A program made the position numbers and the translations under genes. The notes under the pieces are model-generated. The model saw only the letters and a list, made by a program, of their open reading frames with translations, ran no database searches and was not told the origin of the DNA. A stretch of DNA of 64,000 nucleotides from Brevundimonas naejangsanensis (GTDB lineage: Bacteria; Pseudomonadota; Alphaproteobacteria; Caulobacterales; Caulobacteraceae), in assembly GCF_003627995.1 (NCBI RefSeq), contig NZ_CP032707.1, forward strand, positions 1,664,501 through 1,728,500, given 5' to 3'. Position 1 is the first letter of the stretch. Every line of letters begins with the position of its first letter. Positions 10,728-20,283 of this stretch are shown in pieces.

Positions 10728-11141
10728 ATGAGCCTGCTGACCGAGTTTCGGGAATTCGCCGCGCGCGGCAACGTCGTCGACCTGGCGGTCGGCGTCATCA
10801 TCGGCGCCTCGTTCGGCAAGATCGTCACCAGCCTGGTGGACCAGGTGGTGATGCCGCCGATCGGCCTGCTGCTGGGCAAGGTGGACTTCGCCCATCTGGA
10901 ATGGGTGCTGAAGCCGGCCGACGCCGCCGCCGGGGTCGAGAAGGTGGCTATCCAGTACGGCGCCTTCATCAACACCCTGATCCAGTTCCTGATCGTGGCC
11001 TTCGTCGTCTTCCTGGTGGTCAAGATGATCAACAAGCTGCGCCGCGATCAGGCGGCCGCGCCGGACGCCGGCGCGCCGACGCCGACCGAGGCCCTGCTGG
11101 CCGAGATCCGCGACGAACTGAAGGCGCGCCCGCGCGCCTGA
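10728..11141 (+). CDS. mscL: Large-conductance mechanosensitive channel MscL
   Basis: 137 residues, the usual size for this pentameric inner-membrane safety valve that opens at high membrane tension. The amphipathic N-terminal helix ([21 protein letters not shown]) leads into TM1 with the pore-lining Gly-rich segment. TM2 ([17 protein letters not shown]) and a charged C-terminal helix follow. It is 23 bases after ihfB with a GAGAGA site upstream. Confidence 0.95.
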   Translation: MSLLTEFREFAARGNVVDLAVGVIIGASFGKIVTSLVDQVVMPPIGLLLGKVDFAHLEWVLKPADAAAGVEKVAIQYGAFINTLIQFLIVAFVVFLVVKMINKLRRDQAAAPDAGAPTPTEALLAEIRDELKARPRA

Positions 11142-11399
11142 CGGCCTGTCCGGCGGCTCGAACGGGCGCCGGCCGGATCGACATTCAGGCGCTTCCTCAC
11201 GACGAAAAACGACGCTTGTGGAGGCTTCCCGCAAGAAGCGTGACGGGAGGTCGTGGCGTGCAATAGGCGAGCGATTGCGCCCCCTCCGCGGCGGCATCAC
11301 GGCCCTGCGTCGTCCTTAACGCTTGTTTGCAATGGCTTGGCGTGCTGTTTCTCGGTCTTGGGGCGCCCGTCGGGGGCGCAAGATAAGTGGAGCTTGCCG

Positions 11400-13169
11400 T
11401 TGAGCACGACGGATGGAGGGGGCGCGCTGTCGGCGACGCCTCGCAAGACCTTTCTGGGTCACCCGCGGGGGCTGGTGATCCTGTTCTTCACGGAGATGTG
11501 GGAACGCTTCTCCTACTACGGAATGCGGGCGCTGCTGGTCATGTACCTGACCCAGCACTTCCTGTTCGGTCCGGCCGAGGCGCAGGGCATCTACGCCGCC
11601 TACGCCGCCCTGGTTTACCTGATGCCCGTGCTGGGCGGCATGATCGCCGACAAGTATCTGGGCGCGCGCAAGGCCGTGGTCATCGGCGCCGTCCTGCTGG
11701 TGGCCGGTCACTTCACCATGGCGTTCGAGGGTTCGGGCGGTAAGGAAAGCCTGACCATCGGCGAGAGCACCTATCAGATCGAGGTCGTCGGCCGCGATCA
11801 GAACCGCACCATGTTCGCCGTCAGCGGCGACGAGCGGGTCCAGATCTCCATCACCCCGGAAGGCGTGTCCAAGGTCGGCGCCGAGCCGGCGGCCGCTCAG
11901 GCCGCCGACGCCGCCGTGGTCGCGGCGGCGAGCGAGGGCTTCCCGGCCTTCACCCCCGCGGGCGGCTACAAGGTCGAGACCAAGCGCGACACCGCCTTCG
12001 GCGAGCCGGTCCTGTTCCTGGCCCTGTCGCTGATCATCATGGGCGTGGGCTTCCTGAAGGCCAACATCTCGACCGTGGTGGGCGCCCTCTATGAAGAGAA
12101 CGATCCCCGTCGCGACGGCGGCTTCACCATCTTCTACGTCGGCATCAACCTGGGTTCGCTGCTGGCCACGGCGGCCTGCTCCTACCTGGGTTTCACCTAC
12201 GGCTGGTCCTACGGCTTCGGCCTGGCGGGCTTCGGCATGCTGATGGGCCTGCTGACCTTCCTGATGGGCGCGCCTTGGCTGGAAGGCCGCGGCGGACCGC
12301 CGGTTCCGCTCAAGGGCCGCACCATCGTCGGCGTGCCGGTCGAGGCCTTCTTCTGGATCGCGGGCATCGTCGCCGTCGTTCCGGTGTGGCTGCTGATGCA
12401 GCGCCACGAGATCGTCCAGACGGTGCTGATCCCCATCGCCGTTCTGACCTTCGCCGGCGTGGTCGGCTTCACCGTGTTCAAGCTGAAGGGCGCCGAGCGC
12501 TCCCGGATGCTGGTCGCCCAGGTGCTGATCTTCTTCTCGGTGCTGTTCTGGGCCCTGTTCGAGCAGGCCGGGTCGTCCCTGACCCTGTTCGCCGACCAGT
12601 CGACGGAAATGCCGAGCTGGTTCAACGCCGGCTACACCCAGATGTTCAACCCGGGCATCATCGTCATCGGCGGCCCGATCATGGCGGCCCTTTGGGTCTG
12701 GCTGGGCAAGCGCAACCGCGAACCCTCGACCCCGGTCAAGTTCTCGGCGGCCCTGGTCTTCGTCGGCGCGGGCTTCCTGCTGCTGTCGTGGGCGGCGGCG
12801 AACAACTTCAACGAGTCGTTCCGCGTCCCGCTGATGATCCTGTTCCTGACCTACGCCTTCCACACCATCGGCGAGCTGTGCCTGTCGCCGGTCGGCCTGT
12901 CGATGATCACCAAGCTCTCGGTGGCGCGCGTGGTCGGCTTGATGATGGGCGTGTGGTTCCTGTCGTCGTCGGTGGCCCACATCGTCGCCGGCTGGATTGC
13001 CGCCGCCACCGCCACGGACACCGTGGCCGGCGTGGTGACCAACCCGCAACTGGCGCTGCAGACCTATGGCTCGATCTTCGGGACCATCGGCTGGACCGGC
13101 GTCGGCGTGGGCGTGGTCCTGCTGGCCCTGTCGCCCATCCTCAAGAAGGGCATGGCGGGCATCCACTGA
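11400..13169 (+). CDS. Peptide MFS transporter, POT/PTR2 family
   Basis: About 589 residues. It is a proton-coupled oligopeptide importer of the inner membrane. The POT signature FFTEMWERFSYYGMRALLVMYL (TM1) contains the ExxERF proton site. GVGFLKANISTVVGALY and the C-terminal AFHTIGELCLSPVGLSM are also diagnostic. Residues about 108-200, between TM3 and TM4, form a soluble insertion of roughly 90 residues that is predicted periplasmic and absent from E. coli DtpA. The TTG start at 11400 was chosen because GGAG lies 7 bases upstream and no ATG fits. A terminator follows. Confidence 0.88.
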   Translation: MSTTDGGGALSATPRKTFLGHPRGLVILFFTEMWERFSYYGMRALLVMYLTQHFLFGPAEAQGIYAAYAALVYLMPVLGGMIADKYLGARKAVVIGAVLLVAGHFTMAFEGSGGKESLTIGESTYQIEVVGRDQNRTMFAVSGDERVQISITPEGVSKVGAEPAAAQAADAAVVAAASEGFPAFTPAGGYKVETKRDTAFGEPVLFLALSLIIMGVGFLKANISTVVGALYEENDPRRDGGFTIFYVGINLGSLLATAACSYLGFTYGWSYGFGLAGFGMLMGLLTFLMGAPWLEGRGGPPVPLKGRTIVGVPVEAFFWIAGIVAVVPVWLLMQRHEIVQTVLIPIAVLTFAGVVGFTVFKLKGAERSRMLVAQVLIFFSVLFWALFEQAGSSLTLFADQSTEMPSWFNAGYTQMFNPGIIVIGGPIMAALWVWLGKRNREPSTPVKFSAALVFVGAGFLLLSWAAANNFNESFRVPLMILFLTYAFHTIGELCLSPVGLSMITKLSVARVVGLMMGVWFLSSSVAHIVAGWIAAATATDTVAGVVTNPQLALQTYGSIFGTIGWTGVGVGVVLLALSPILKKGMAGIH

Positions 13170-13196
13170 TCGCCTGATCGGTTGCTGACAAGGAAG

Positions 13197-13228
13197 GGGC
13201 GGCGTCTCGCAGGAGGCGCCGCCCTTTT
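13197..13228 (+). terminator. Rho-independent terminator of the peptide transporter
   Basis: GGGCGGCG (13197-13204) pairs with CGCCGCCC (13217-13224), then TTTT. It lies between convergent genes. Confidence 0.85.
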
Positions 13229-13281
13229 CAGTTGTTGTCGGAGGAATGGCCCCGGTTGGTTCCGGTGCGCGGTTTGAAGCC

Positions 13282-15333
13282 TCAGAAGGTCTTGCGCAGG
13301 CGGATCTGATAGAAGGTGCGCGGGTCGATGTAGCGGTTCTCGACGAAGGCGACGGCGCGCGTCTCGCGGTCGGCGAAGATGGTGCGCTCGATGGTGAAGT
13401 CGTCCCACAGGGTGACCTGGCCGCGGATCGACAGGGTCGGCGTCGGCTTATACTCCGCCCACAGATCGTAATAGTCGTGGCCGCGCCAGACCCGGGTCTC
13501 GTCGGGCTGGAAGTTCTTCTCGCCCAGCAGGGGGAACCAGGCGACGCCCCATTGCAGCTTCCAGCTGGTGATGTCCTGCCGGAAGCTGAGGCTGGCGTGG
13601 GTGGGGCGAACGCCGGAGATCGGGCGCGATTCGCCGGTGGTCGGATCGGTGACGCGGGTGTGGTTCCAGGTGTTCTTGAAGCTGAACTTGCCGCCGGAAA
13701 TTCCTACGGTGTCGGTGGGGATGGTCACGTTCAGGGCCAGCTGGTCCAGCGTCCCGTCGCCGATATTGCCGATCCCGGTGGTCTGCTCGTCCAGCGGCAG
13801 CAGATCGATGACGTCCGAAATCTCGTCGTGGCGCAGGCCGACGCTGACGATGCCTTCGCCCCAGAAACGCTGCTCGAAGGTCAGTTCGCCGATCCAGCGC
13901 TGCTCGGGCTGCAGGTCGACGTTGCCGCCGAAGACATTGTCGTTGGCCAGTTCGGCCGAGGCGGCGAAGTCGCCGAAGTCCAGCTGCCCCACGGTCCGCT
14001 CCAGGCGCAGGCGAAGCTGGGTGTTGGCCGTCGGCGTCCAGGTCGTCAGCAGGCGCGGCTTGGCGTAGAAGAAGCTCTTCTCGTGCTCGGCGTCGCCGGC
14101 CTGGCTGATGGTCGAGGATTCCAGCCGCAGGCCGCCCTCCAGAGTCCATTGGGGCGTGAGGCGCCAGGTCGCCTTGCCAAACAGCTCGCCGCGCGTCTCT
14201 TCGACCTTGACCGAGGCGGACTGCACGGGCTGGGGCACGCCGCCGATCAGATAGCTCTGGTCGACCTTGAGCATGTTGTAGGCGATCTCGCCGCCGCCCT
14301 CGAACTCCACGGCCGCCGAGCGCTCGAAGCGCAGCAGGCCGCGCAGGATGGTCTCGGACGACTGGCCCTCGCCGCCGAAGCGCTTCTCGGCCGCCTCGAC
14401 GCCGCCGTCGCGGTCGCGCAGGACCGCCACCTCATCGAAGTCCTCGAACTCGTGGATGAAGCGGCTTTCCAGCTTCAGCCGGGGCGACAGCGGCCGGGTG
14501 AAGACGACGCCCAGTTCGCCGCTCTTGGTGTCGTTGTCCGCCAGGGTCTCGCGCAGGACGTCGGGGGCGGTCTGGCGGTTGATCCCGTGCCAGTCGTTGA
14601 TCCCGTAGCGGGCCGTCAGGTCGATCTTGCCGCCCATCAGCGGGCCGGCGTAGTTGCCGCGGATCGAATTCCCGCCGCCGTAGCCGTCGCTGTAGTAGTC
14701 TTCGGCGCGCAGCAGTTCGCCGTTCGGGCCGACCCGGCGCAGCGGCCCGGCGCCGTTGGAATCGCTCATGGAGATGCCGTCGCCGAGGGTCACGCCCCAG
14801 GTGCGGTCGCCCTTGCGCTCGGTGAACTGGTAGGAGCCGCCGTAGAGGTCCTGGCCCCCCTCGAACAGATTGGCGTTGAAGCTGGCGATGTGCTCGCGGC
14901 TGACCGTGTTCTTGAGGATGACGTTGGCCACGACGGAATAGCCCTGCATCTCGATGCCCGGGGCGCCGCCGCGAATCAGCTCGATGCGCTCGACCTGGCT
15001 GGCCACGGTGCGGCCCAGGACGTTGGAGCCGGTGTCGTTCTTGGAGGCCGGGCGGGCGCCGTTGATCAGGACGTTGCCGACCGCGCCCTCGAAGCCGCGC
15101 GCCCCGTCGCCGTCGTTGATCGAGAAGCCCGGCACCCGGTTGACCATGTCCAGCGCCGTGTTCGGCCGGGCGTCGGCGAAGAAGTCGGGGGTGAAGACCA
15201 GCACGGCCTGGTCGCCGGCGGCGGCGGCCTGGCGAGCGGGCGCGGCGGGCGCCTCGGCGGCCAGGGCCACGGCCGGCGCGGCGGCGGCCAGCATCAGGGC
15301 GGTGGTCGCCAGCAGGGCGCGCTTGGTGTTCAT
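13282..15333 (-). CDS. TonB-dependent outer-membrane receptor
   Basis: 683 residues. A signal peptide (MNTKRALLATTALMLAAAAP...ALA) is followed by a plug domain with ALDMVNRVPGFSI, VLINGARP and VERIELIRGGAPGIEMQGYSVVANVIL. A 22-strand barrel follows, ending in the aromatic-terminated LRKTF needed for BAM insertion. The plug lacks the usual VVVTA TonB box near the N-terminus. The ligand is unknown; neighbouring genes give no hint. It is divergent from the TraB/GumN gene. Confidence 0.88.
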   Translation of the reverse strand: MNTKRALLATTALMLAAAAPAVALAAEAPAAPARQAAAAGDQAVLVFTPDFFADARPNTALDMVNRVPGFSINDGDGARGFEGAVGNVLINGARPASKNDTGSNVLGRTVASQVERIELIRGGAPGIEMQGYSVVANVILKNTVSREHIASFNANLFEGGQDLYGGSYQFTERKGDRTWGVTLGDGISMSDSNGAGPLRRVGPNGELLRAEDYYSDGYGGGNSIRGNYAGPLMGGKIDLTARYGINDWHGINRQTAPDVLRETLADNDTKSGELGVVFTRPLSPRLKLESRFIHEFEDFDEVAVLRDRDGGVEAAEKRFGGEGQSSETILRGLLRFERSAAVEFEGGGEIAYNMLKVDQSYLIGGVPQPVQSASVKVEETRGELFGKATWRLTPQWTLEGGLRLESSTISQAGDAEHEKSFFYAKPRLLTTWTPTANTQLRLRLERTVGQLDFGDFAASAELANDNVFGGNVDLQPEQRWIGELTFEQRFWGEGIVSVGLRHDEISDVIDLLPLDEQTTGIGNIGDGTLDQLALNVTIPTDTVGISGGKFSFKNTWNHTRVTDPTTGESRPISGVRPTHASLSFRQDITSWKLQWGVAWFPLLGEKNFQPDETRVWRGHDYYDLWAEYKPTPTLSIRGQVTLWDDFTIERTIFADRETRAVAFVENRYIDPRTFYQIRLRKTF

Positions 15334-15437
15334 CTCGTCCTCTCCCTCGGTGTCGGCAGAGGTGTGGCGGCGTATACGGACGATCGCCAGTTACAAGCGG
15401 GACAGGTGTATTAAATTGCGGACATCATTACGGAATA

Positions 15438-15449
15438 GTCACGTGTGAC
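15438..15449. promoter_or_regulatory. Perfect palindrome in the divergent promoter region
   Basis: GTCAC-GT-GTGAC is a perfect 5-bp dyad in the 143 bases shared by the TonB receptor and the TraB/GumN gene, 28 bases before the latter's ATG. It may be an operator. Confidence 0.3.
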
Positions 15450-15476
15450 GACTTTTCGGGACGCTAGGGTGCGGGC

Positions 15477-16460
15477 ATGAAAGCTCGTCTTCTGCCGGTC
15501 GCCCTGTCCGCGTTTCTCGTCGTCTCGGCGGCGACCGCGACGGCGGCCTACGCCGCTCAGGACCAGGCCGAGGCGGCGACCCGCGTGGACGAGGTGGTCG
15601 TCGCCGCGCGGCGGGCGGGCGCGCCCATGTGGACGGTGCGGCGCGACGGCGAGGGGGTGATGATCCTGGTCGGCGCCATTGAGGAGGCGCCGCGCGGGTT
15701 CGAATGGCGAGCCCAGGCGTTGGAGGACGCCGCCGCCCGTTCCGACCGCATCCTGTTCCCGCAGCGGGGCCGCGCCTCGCCCGCCGACGTCCTGCGTCTG
15801 ATCTGGCGCATCCGCACCATCGGCTGGCTGCCGCAGGGCGCGACGACGGCCGACTATCTGAGCGCCGAGGATCAGGCGCGGCTGGACGTCCTGATGGCGG
15901 GCGAGAAAAACGACCAGTGGCGACGTTACAGCATGCTGATGCTGGCCATAGACCTGATCCAGGGCAAGGCGGGCGAAAAGGACGCCCGGCCGGTCGGGGC
16001 CGCCGACGCCGTGCGCCGCGCCGCCCGAAAGGCGCGCGTGCCGATCCGCTCCATCGGCGTTGTGCGCGGGGCCGACGTTGTGGAAAGCCTGATCACCGCC
16101 CCGCCTGAAACTCATCGCGAATGCCTGCGCGCCGCCATGTCGGCCGCCGAACTGGGGCCGGACGCCGTGCGCCTGCGCGCCGAGGCCTGGCGCGGGCTGC
16201 GGGTGGCCGAGGCGCTGGCCTCGCCGGTCGATCAGGCCGTGGACCGCTGCTGGCCCTGGGGCGACCCGCAGATCGGGCAGCAGTTGCGTATGGAGTGGAC
16301 CGACGCGGTCGCCCAGGCCCTGACCCAGCCCGGCCTGAGCCTGGCGGTCGCCCCCTTGCGCACCCTTGCCGAGCCCGGCGGCGTCCTGGACGCCCTGGAG
16401 GCCCAGGGCTTCGAGCTGGACGGTCCGGAATGGAAGCCCGCCACGCACGAAGGCGGTTGA
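15477..16460 (+). CDS. TraB/GumN family protein, exported
   Basis: 327 residues. A signal peptide ends at about AYA-AQ (residue 26). The rest resembles the TraB/GumN fold (PF01963), which is related to EreA/ChaN-like enzymes with unclear activity. Recognisable parts are MWTVRRDGEGVMILVGAIEEAP in place of the usual LWxV.dgd.tvyLlGtiH, and a C-terminal FELDGPEWKPA. The family's usual GT.H motif reads GAIEE here, so a metal-binding histidine is missing and the protein may be catalytically inactive. It is probably periplasmic. It ends 30 bases before selD and may share its transcript. Confidence 0.65.
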   Translation: MKARLLPVALSAFLVVSAATATAAYAAQDQAEAATRVDEVVVAARRAGAPMWTVRRDGEGVMILVGAIEEAPRGFEWRAQALEDAAARSDRILFPQRGRASPADVLRLIWRIRTIGWLPQGATTADYLSAEDQARLDVLMAGEKNDQWRRYSMLMLAIDLIQGKAGEKDARPVGAADAVRRAARKARVPIRSIGVVRGADVVESLITAPPETHRECLRAAMSAAELGPDAVRLRAEAWRGLRVAEALASPVDQAVDRCWPWGDPQIGQQLRMEWTDAVAQALTQPGLSLAVAPLRTLAEPGGVLDALEAQGFELDGPEWKPATHEGG

Positions 16461-16490
16461 CGCGCGGCGTGCTAAGGAGGACGCGGGGGC

Positions 16491-17546
16491 ATGAGCGACA
16501 TCGAACCCCGACTGACCTCCCTGGCCCACGGCGGCGGCTGCGGCTGCAAGATCGCGCCCGACGTGCTGCAGTCCATCCTGGCCTCGACCCCGCGCACGGC
16601 GGCCTTCGCCGATCTGATGGTGGGAACCGAGACCTCGGACGACGCGGCGGTCTGGCGGCTGAACGACCAGCAGGCCCTGGTGGCCACGACCGACTTCTTC
16701 ATGCCGATGGTCGACGACCCGTTCGACTTCGGCCGGATCGCGGCGGCCAACGCCCTGTCCGACGTCTACGCCATGGGGGCGACGCCGATCTTCGCCCTGG
16801 CCATCGTGGGGATGCCGGTCGGCAAGCTGTCGCCGCAGACCATAGGCCGGGTGCTGGAAGGCGGCGCGTCCGTCTGCGCCGAGGCGGGCGTGCCCGTGGC
16901 GGGCGGCCATTCGATCGACAGCCTGGAGCCGATCTACGGCCTGGTCGCCCTTGGCCTGACGCACCCGGACCGGGTGCTGACCAATCGCGGGGCGCGGGCG
17001 GGCGACGCGCTGATCCTGACCAAGGGGTTGGGCGTCGGCGTGTTGAGCGCCGCCTACAAGCAGGGACGGCTGGAGGCGGGCGGCTATGAGGCCCTGATCG
17101 GCTCGACCACCCGACTGAACACGCCGGGGCCAAAGCTGGCGGCGATGGACGGCGTCCACGCCGTCACCGACGTGACCGGCTTCGGCTTGCTGGGCCACGC
17201 GCTGGAGATGGCGCGCGGCGCGGGCCTGACGGTCGAGATCGACGCCGACGCGCCCGTCTTACTCGACGGGGCGCCCGCCCTGGCCAAGGCCGGGGTGCGG
17301 ACGGGCGCCTCGGTGCGCAACTGGGCGGCCTATGGCGGGGCGGTGACGCTGGACGCCGAGCTGCCCGAATGGCGGCGCGACCTGCTGACCGATCCCCAGA
17401 CCTCGGGCGGCCTCTTGATCGCCGTCGCGCCCGAGGCGGCGGAGGCGGTGATGGCGCTGGTTCAGGATCTGGGCTTCGCCTCGGCGCGCCGCGTCGGCCG
17501 GGTGCGCGAGGGCGAGCCTGCGGTGATCGTGAAGGCGGGGGCCTGA
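16491..17546 (+). CDS. selD: Selenide, water dikinase
   Basis: 351 residues. It makes selenophosphate from selenide and ATP, the selenium donor for selenocysteine and 2-selenouridine. The glycine-rich N-terminus HGGGCGCK carries Cys17 and Lys20, the catalytic pair of E. coli SelD, so this is the cysteine form and no Sec codon is present. [29 protein letters not shown] is the ATP/Mg site with conserved Asp residues. The stop overlaps the mnmH start (TGATG), so the two are translationally coupled. Confidence 0.95.
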   Translation: MSDIEPRLTSLAHGGGCGCKIAPDVLQSILASTPRTAAFADLMVGTETSDDAAVWRLNDQQALVATTDFFMPMVDDPFDFGRIAAANALSDVYAMGATPIFALAIVGMPVGKLSPQTIGRVLEGGASVCAEAGVPVAGGHSIDSLEPIYGLVALGLTHPDRVLTNRGARAGDALILTKGLGVGVLSAAYKQGRLEAGGYEALIGSTTRLNTPGPKLAAMDGVHAVTDVTGFGLLGHALEMARGAGLTVEIDADAPVLLDGAPALAKAGVRTGASVRNWAAYGGAVTLDAELPEWRRDLLTDPQTSGGLLIAVAPEAAEAVMALVQDLGFASARRVGRVREGEPAVIVKAGA

Positions 17547-18607
17547 TGGTGCGGCTGACGGCGGACGTTTCGCTTGCGGCTCTGGCCCGCTACGACGCCG
17601 TCATCGACGTGCGCAGTCCCGGCGAGTTCGCCGAGGACCACCTGCCCGGCGCGATCAACCTGCCGGTGCTGGACGACGCCCAGCGCGCCGAGGTGGGGAC
17701 CCTCTACGTCCAGACCTCGAAATTCCTGGCCCGTCGCCTGGGCGCGGCCCTGGTGGCGCGCAACATCGCCGCGCATCTGGACGGGGCGCTGGGGCACCGC
17801 GACGGCAGCTTCCAGCCCCTGGTCTATTGCTGGCGCGGGGGGCAGCGCTCCACGGCCATGACCACGGTGATGGATCAGGTCGGCTGGCCCGTCACGCGGC
17901 TGGAGGGCGGCTATCAGACCTGGCGCCGGACGGTGGCCGCCGCCCTGCATGAGCTGGAGACGGCGCCGCCGCTGAAGCTGGTCCTGCTGGACGGCCTGAC
18001 CGGCAGCGGCAAGACGGCGGTCCTGGCCCGCCTGGCCGACCACGGCGTCCAGAGCTTGGACCTGGAGGGGTTGGCGGCGCATCGCGGCTCCCTGTTCGGG
18101 CGCACGGGCGTGGAGCAGCCGTCGCAGAAGCTGTTCGAAAGCCGTCTGTACGCCGCCCTGTCCGCCCTCGACCTGAGCCGTCCCGTGGTTGTCGAGGCCG
18201 AGGCCAGCCGCATTGGCCGCCTGACCGTGCCGCCAGCGCTGTGGGCGGCGATGAAGGCGGCGCCCGCATTACGCCTGTCGGCCCCGTTCGAGGCGCGGGT
18301 CGAGCGGGTGCTGCGCGACTATCAGGCGGCGACCGACGATGCGGCCGTGCGCGACGCCCTGCTGGCGCGGATGCCCCGCCACCATAGCCGCGAGCGGATC
18401 GCGGAGTGGCGCGCCCTGTCGCAGGCGGGCGACCTGCGCGCCCTGGCGACGGCCCTGATGCGCGATCACTACGACCCGGCCTACCGCCGCGCCTCGGCTG
18501 GAGCGCGCGACCTAGGCGAGATCGCGATGGACGGCGGCGCCGAGGCCGATCTGGACCAGGCGGCGGAAGCGATAACTGCCTCCCTCTCCCGATGGGAGAG
18601 GGCTTGA
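17546..18607 (+). CDS. mnmH: tRNA 2-selenouridine synthase
   Basis: 353 residues. MnmH (SelU, YbbB) replaces sulfur by selenium at wobble 2-thiouridine using selenophosphate, via a geranylated intermediate. The N-terminal rhodanese domain carries catalytic Cys95 in YCWRGGQRS. A P-loop GLTGSGKT lies at residues 150-157. The partner SelD is encoded immediately upstream. The last few residues (LSRWERA) fall inside a palindromic repeat, which supplies the stop codon. Confidence 0.93.
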   Translation: MVRLTADVSLAALARYDAVIDVRSPGEFAEDHLPGAINLPVLDDAQRAEVGTLYVQTSKFLARRLGAALVARNIAAHLDGALGHRDGSFQPLVYCWRGGQRSTAMTTVMDQVGWPVTRLEGGYQTWRRTVAAALHELETAPPLKLVLLDGLTGSGKTAVLARLADHGVQSLDLEGLAAHRGSLFGRTGVEQPSQKLFESRLYAALSALDLSRPVVVEAEASRIGRLTVPPALWAAMKAAPALRLSAPFEARVERVLRDYQAATDDAAVRDALLARMPRHHSRERIAEWRALSQAGDLRALATALMRDHYDPAYRRASAGARDLGEIAMDGGAEADLDQAAEAITASLSRWERA

Positions 18608-18773
18608 GCGCACGAGAGCGCAGCGATCGTTCTTGCGCGAAAGGGTGAGGGTTCGAGGGTGAAGAGGTCGCGCCACGGCTGACGCCGACGGACAGGACAA
18701 GCCCCTCACCCTTTCGCCTTAACCAATCGCCTTCGGCTCCTGGAGGCTCAAGCCCTCTCCCGCCGGGAGAGGG
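18582..18773. repeat. Composite palindromic repeat, copy B of family 1
   Basis: Same modules and layout as the element at 3210-3401: CCCTCTCCCGATGGGAGAGGG, CTTGAGCGCACGAGAG, GCGAAAGGGTGAGGG, a roughly 60-base centre, then inverted modules ending CTCTCCCGCCGGGAGAG. The left arm overlaps the end of mnmH. Confidence 0.85.
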
Positions 18774-18778
18774 TGTGG

Positions 18779-20209
18779 TTAGACCGCCGTGCCGCCGACC
18801 GTCAGGCCGCCGATCTTGAGGCTGGGCTGGCCGATGCCGACGGGGACGCCTTGCCCGGCCTTGCCGCAGGTGCCGACGCCGGGGTCGAAGGCGAAGTCGT
18901 CGCCGATCATCTGGATCTGGGTCAGGGCCGTGGCGCCGTCGCCGATCAGGGTGGCGCCGCGCACAGGCGCGGTGATCTTGCCGTCCTCGATCAGATAGGC
19001 CTCGGTGCACTGGAAGACGAATTTGCCGTTGGTGATGTCCACCTGGCCGCCGCCGAAGTTGGCGGCGTAGAGGCCGCGCTTGGTCGAGGCGATCATGTCG
19101 GCCTGCGAATCCTTGCCGCCTTCCATGAAGGTGTTGGTCATGCGCGGCATCGGCGTATGGGCGAAGGACTGGCGCCGGCCGTTGCCGGTGGCGTTCGCGC
19201 CCAGCTGGCGCGCCGACAGCCGGTCGTGCATCAGGCCGACCATGATGCCGTCCTCGATCAGCACGGTGCGCGAGGTCGGGGTGCCTTCGTCGTCGAACGA
19301 CAGGGAGCCGCGACGCCCGGCGATGGAGCCGTCATCCACGACCGTCACGCACGGCGCGGCGACGCGCTTGCCCATCATGCCGGTGAAGACCGACGAGCCC
19401 TTGCGGTGGAAGTCGCCCTCGAAGCCGTGGCCGACCGCCTCGTGCAGCAGGACGCCGGGCCAGCCGGCGCCCAGAACCACGTCCATCTCGCCCGCCGGGC
19501 AGTCGACGGCCTCCAGATTGACCAGGGCCTGACGCAGGGCCTCGTCGACCTGGGCCTGCCAGCGTTCGGGGGCGATCCATTCCTCGAAGCCCGCGCGGCC
19601 GCCGGCGCCGGAGGAGGCGCTTTCGCGCTTGCCGTCCTTCTCGACGGTGACGGAGACGTTCAGCCGCACCAGCGGGCGCAGGTCGCTGAGCAGCCGCCCG
19701 TCGCCGCGCAGGATGTCGATGGCGCGGCGCTCGCCGACCAGGGAGGCCGAGACCTGCACCACGCGCGGGTCGCGGGCGCGGGCCCAAGCGTCGATCTCGG
19801 CCAGAAGGGCGATCTTGTCCGAGAAGGCCGGGGACAGCAGCGGATCGACCGGATCATAGAGGCGCTGGTTGGTGGCGCGCGGCGCCTCGGCGGCGGTTCC
19901 GTCATAGCCGCGCTTGGCCAGGGCGGCGCTGTCGGCGGCGCGGCGCATGGCGGCGGCGGAAATCTCGTTGGCGTGGGCGTAGCCGGCGGTCTCGCCCGCC
20001 ACCACGCGCAGGCCGAAGCCCTCGACCGCGTCGTAGGAAGCGCTCTTCAGCCGTCCGTCGTCGAAGACCAGGGATTCGCTCTCGGTCTTTTCGAGGAACA
20101 GCTCGCCGTCGTCGGCGCCCGCCAGGGCGGTCTGCAGGATCGACAGGGCCTCGTCCGGGGCTACGCCCGCGGCGTCGAGGATGGGGGAGGGGGAGGCGAC
20201 GGTGCTCAT
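18779..20209 (-). CDS. tldD: Metalloprotease TldD
   Basis: 476 residues. TldD pairs with TldE/PmbA as a zinc protease that unfolds and degrades small peptides, matures microcin B17 and removes CcdA. The zinc motif HEAVGH is at residues 256-261, followed by GFEGD. The C-terminal GDDFAFDPGVGTCGKAGQGVPVGIGQPSLKIGGLTVGGT is the highly conserved end of the family. No tldE partner is in the window. ATG at 20209 gives a full-length protein. Confidence 0.94.
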   Translation of the reverse strand: MSTVASPSPILDAAGVAPDEALSILQTALAGADDGELFLEKTESESLVFDDGRLKSASYDAVEGFGLRVVAGETAGYAHANEISAAAMRRAADSAALAKRGYDGTAAEAPRATNQRLYDPVDPLLSPAFSDKIALLAEIDAWARARDPRVVQVSASLVGERRAIDILRGDGRLLSDLRPLVRLNVSVTVEKDGKRESASSGAGGRAGFEEWIAPERWQAQVDEALRQALVNLEAVDCPAGEMDVVLGAGWPGVLLHEAVGHGFEGDFHRKGSSVFTGMMGKRVAAPCVTVVDDGSIAGRRGSLSFDDEGTPTSRTVLIEDGIMVGLMHDRLSARQLGANATGNGRRQSFAHTPMPRMTNTFMEGGKDSQADMIASTKRGLYAANFGGGQVDITNGKFVFQCTEAYLIEDGKITAPVRGATLIGDGATALTQIQMIGDDFAFDPGVGTCGKAGQGVPVGIGQPSLKIGGLTVGGTAV

Positions 20210-20283
20210 GGACGCTAGATAGGGGCTGAGGGGCCCGGCGTCACGGCTTGGAAGGGCGGAGGGGCGGGCTTGGCGCGAAAAAA

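Noticed and set aside
11142..11399. Hairpin and small open frames before the peptide transporter
   Set aside because: The GC-rich hairpin near 11150-11180 lacks a T-run and the small frames have no ribosome site or conserved composition.
13246..15414. Plus-strand open frame of 722 codons opposite the TonB receptor
   Set aside because: The minus-strand frame has signal peptide, plug and barrel features; the opposite frame is Val/Ala/Gly-rich shadow without a family match.
16536..16550. Possible selenocysteine codon in the SelD active site
   Set aside because: The codons at residues 17 and 19 are TGC, both cysteine; no in-frame TGA is present.
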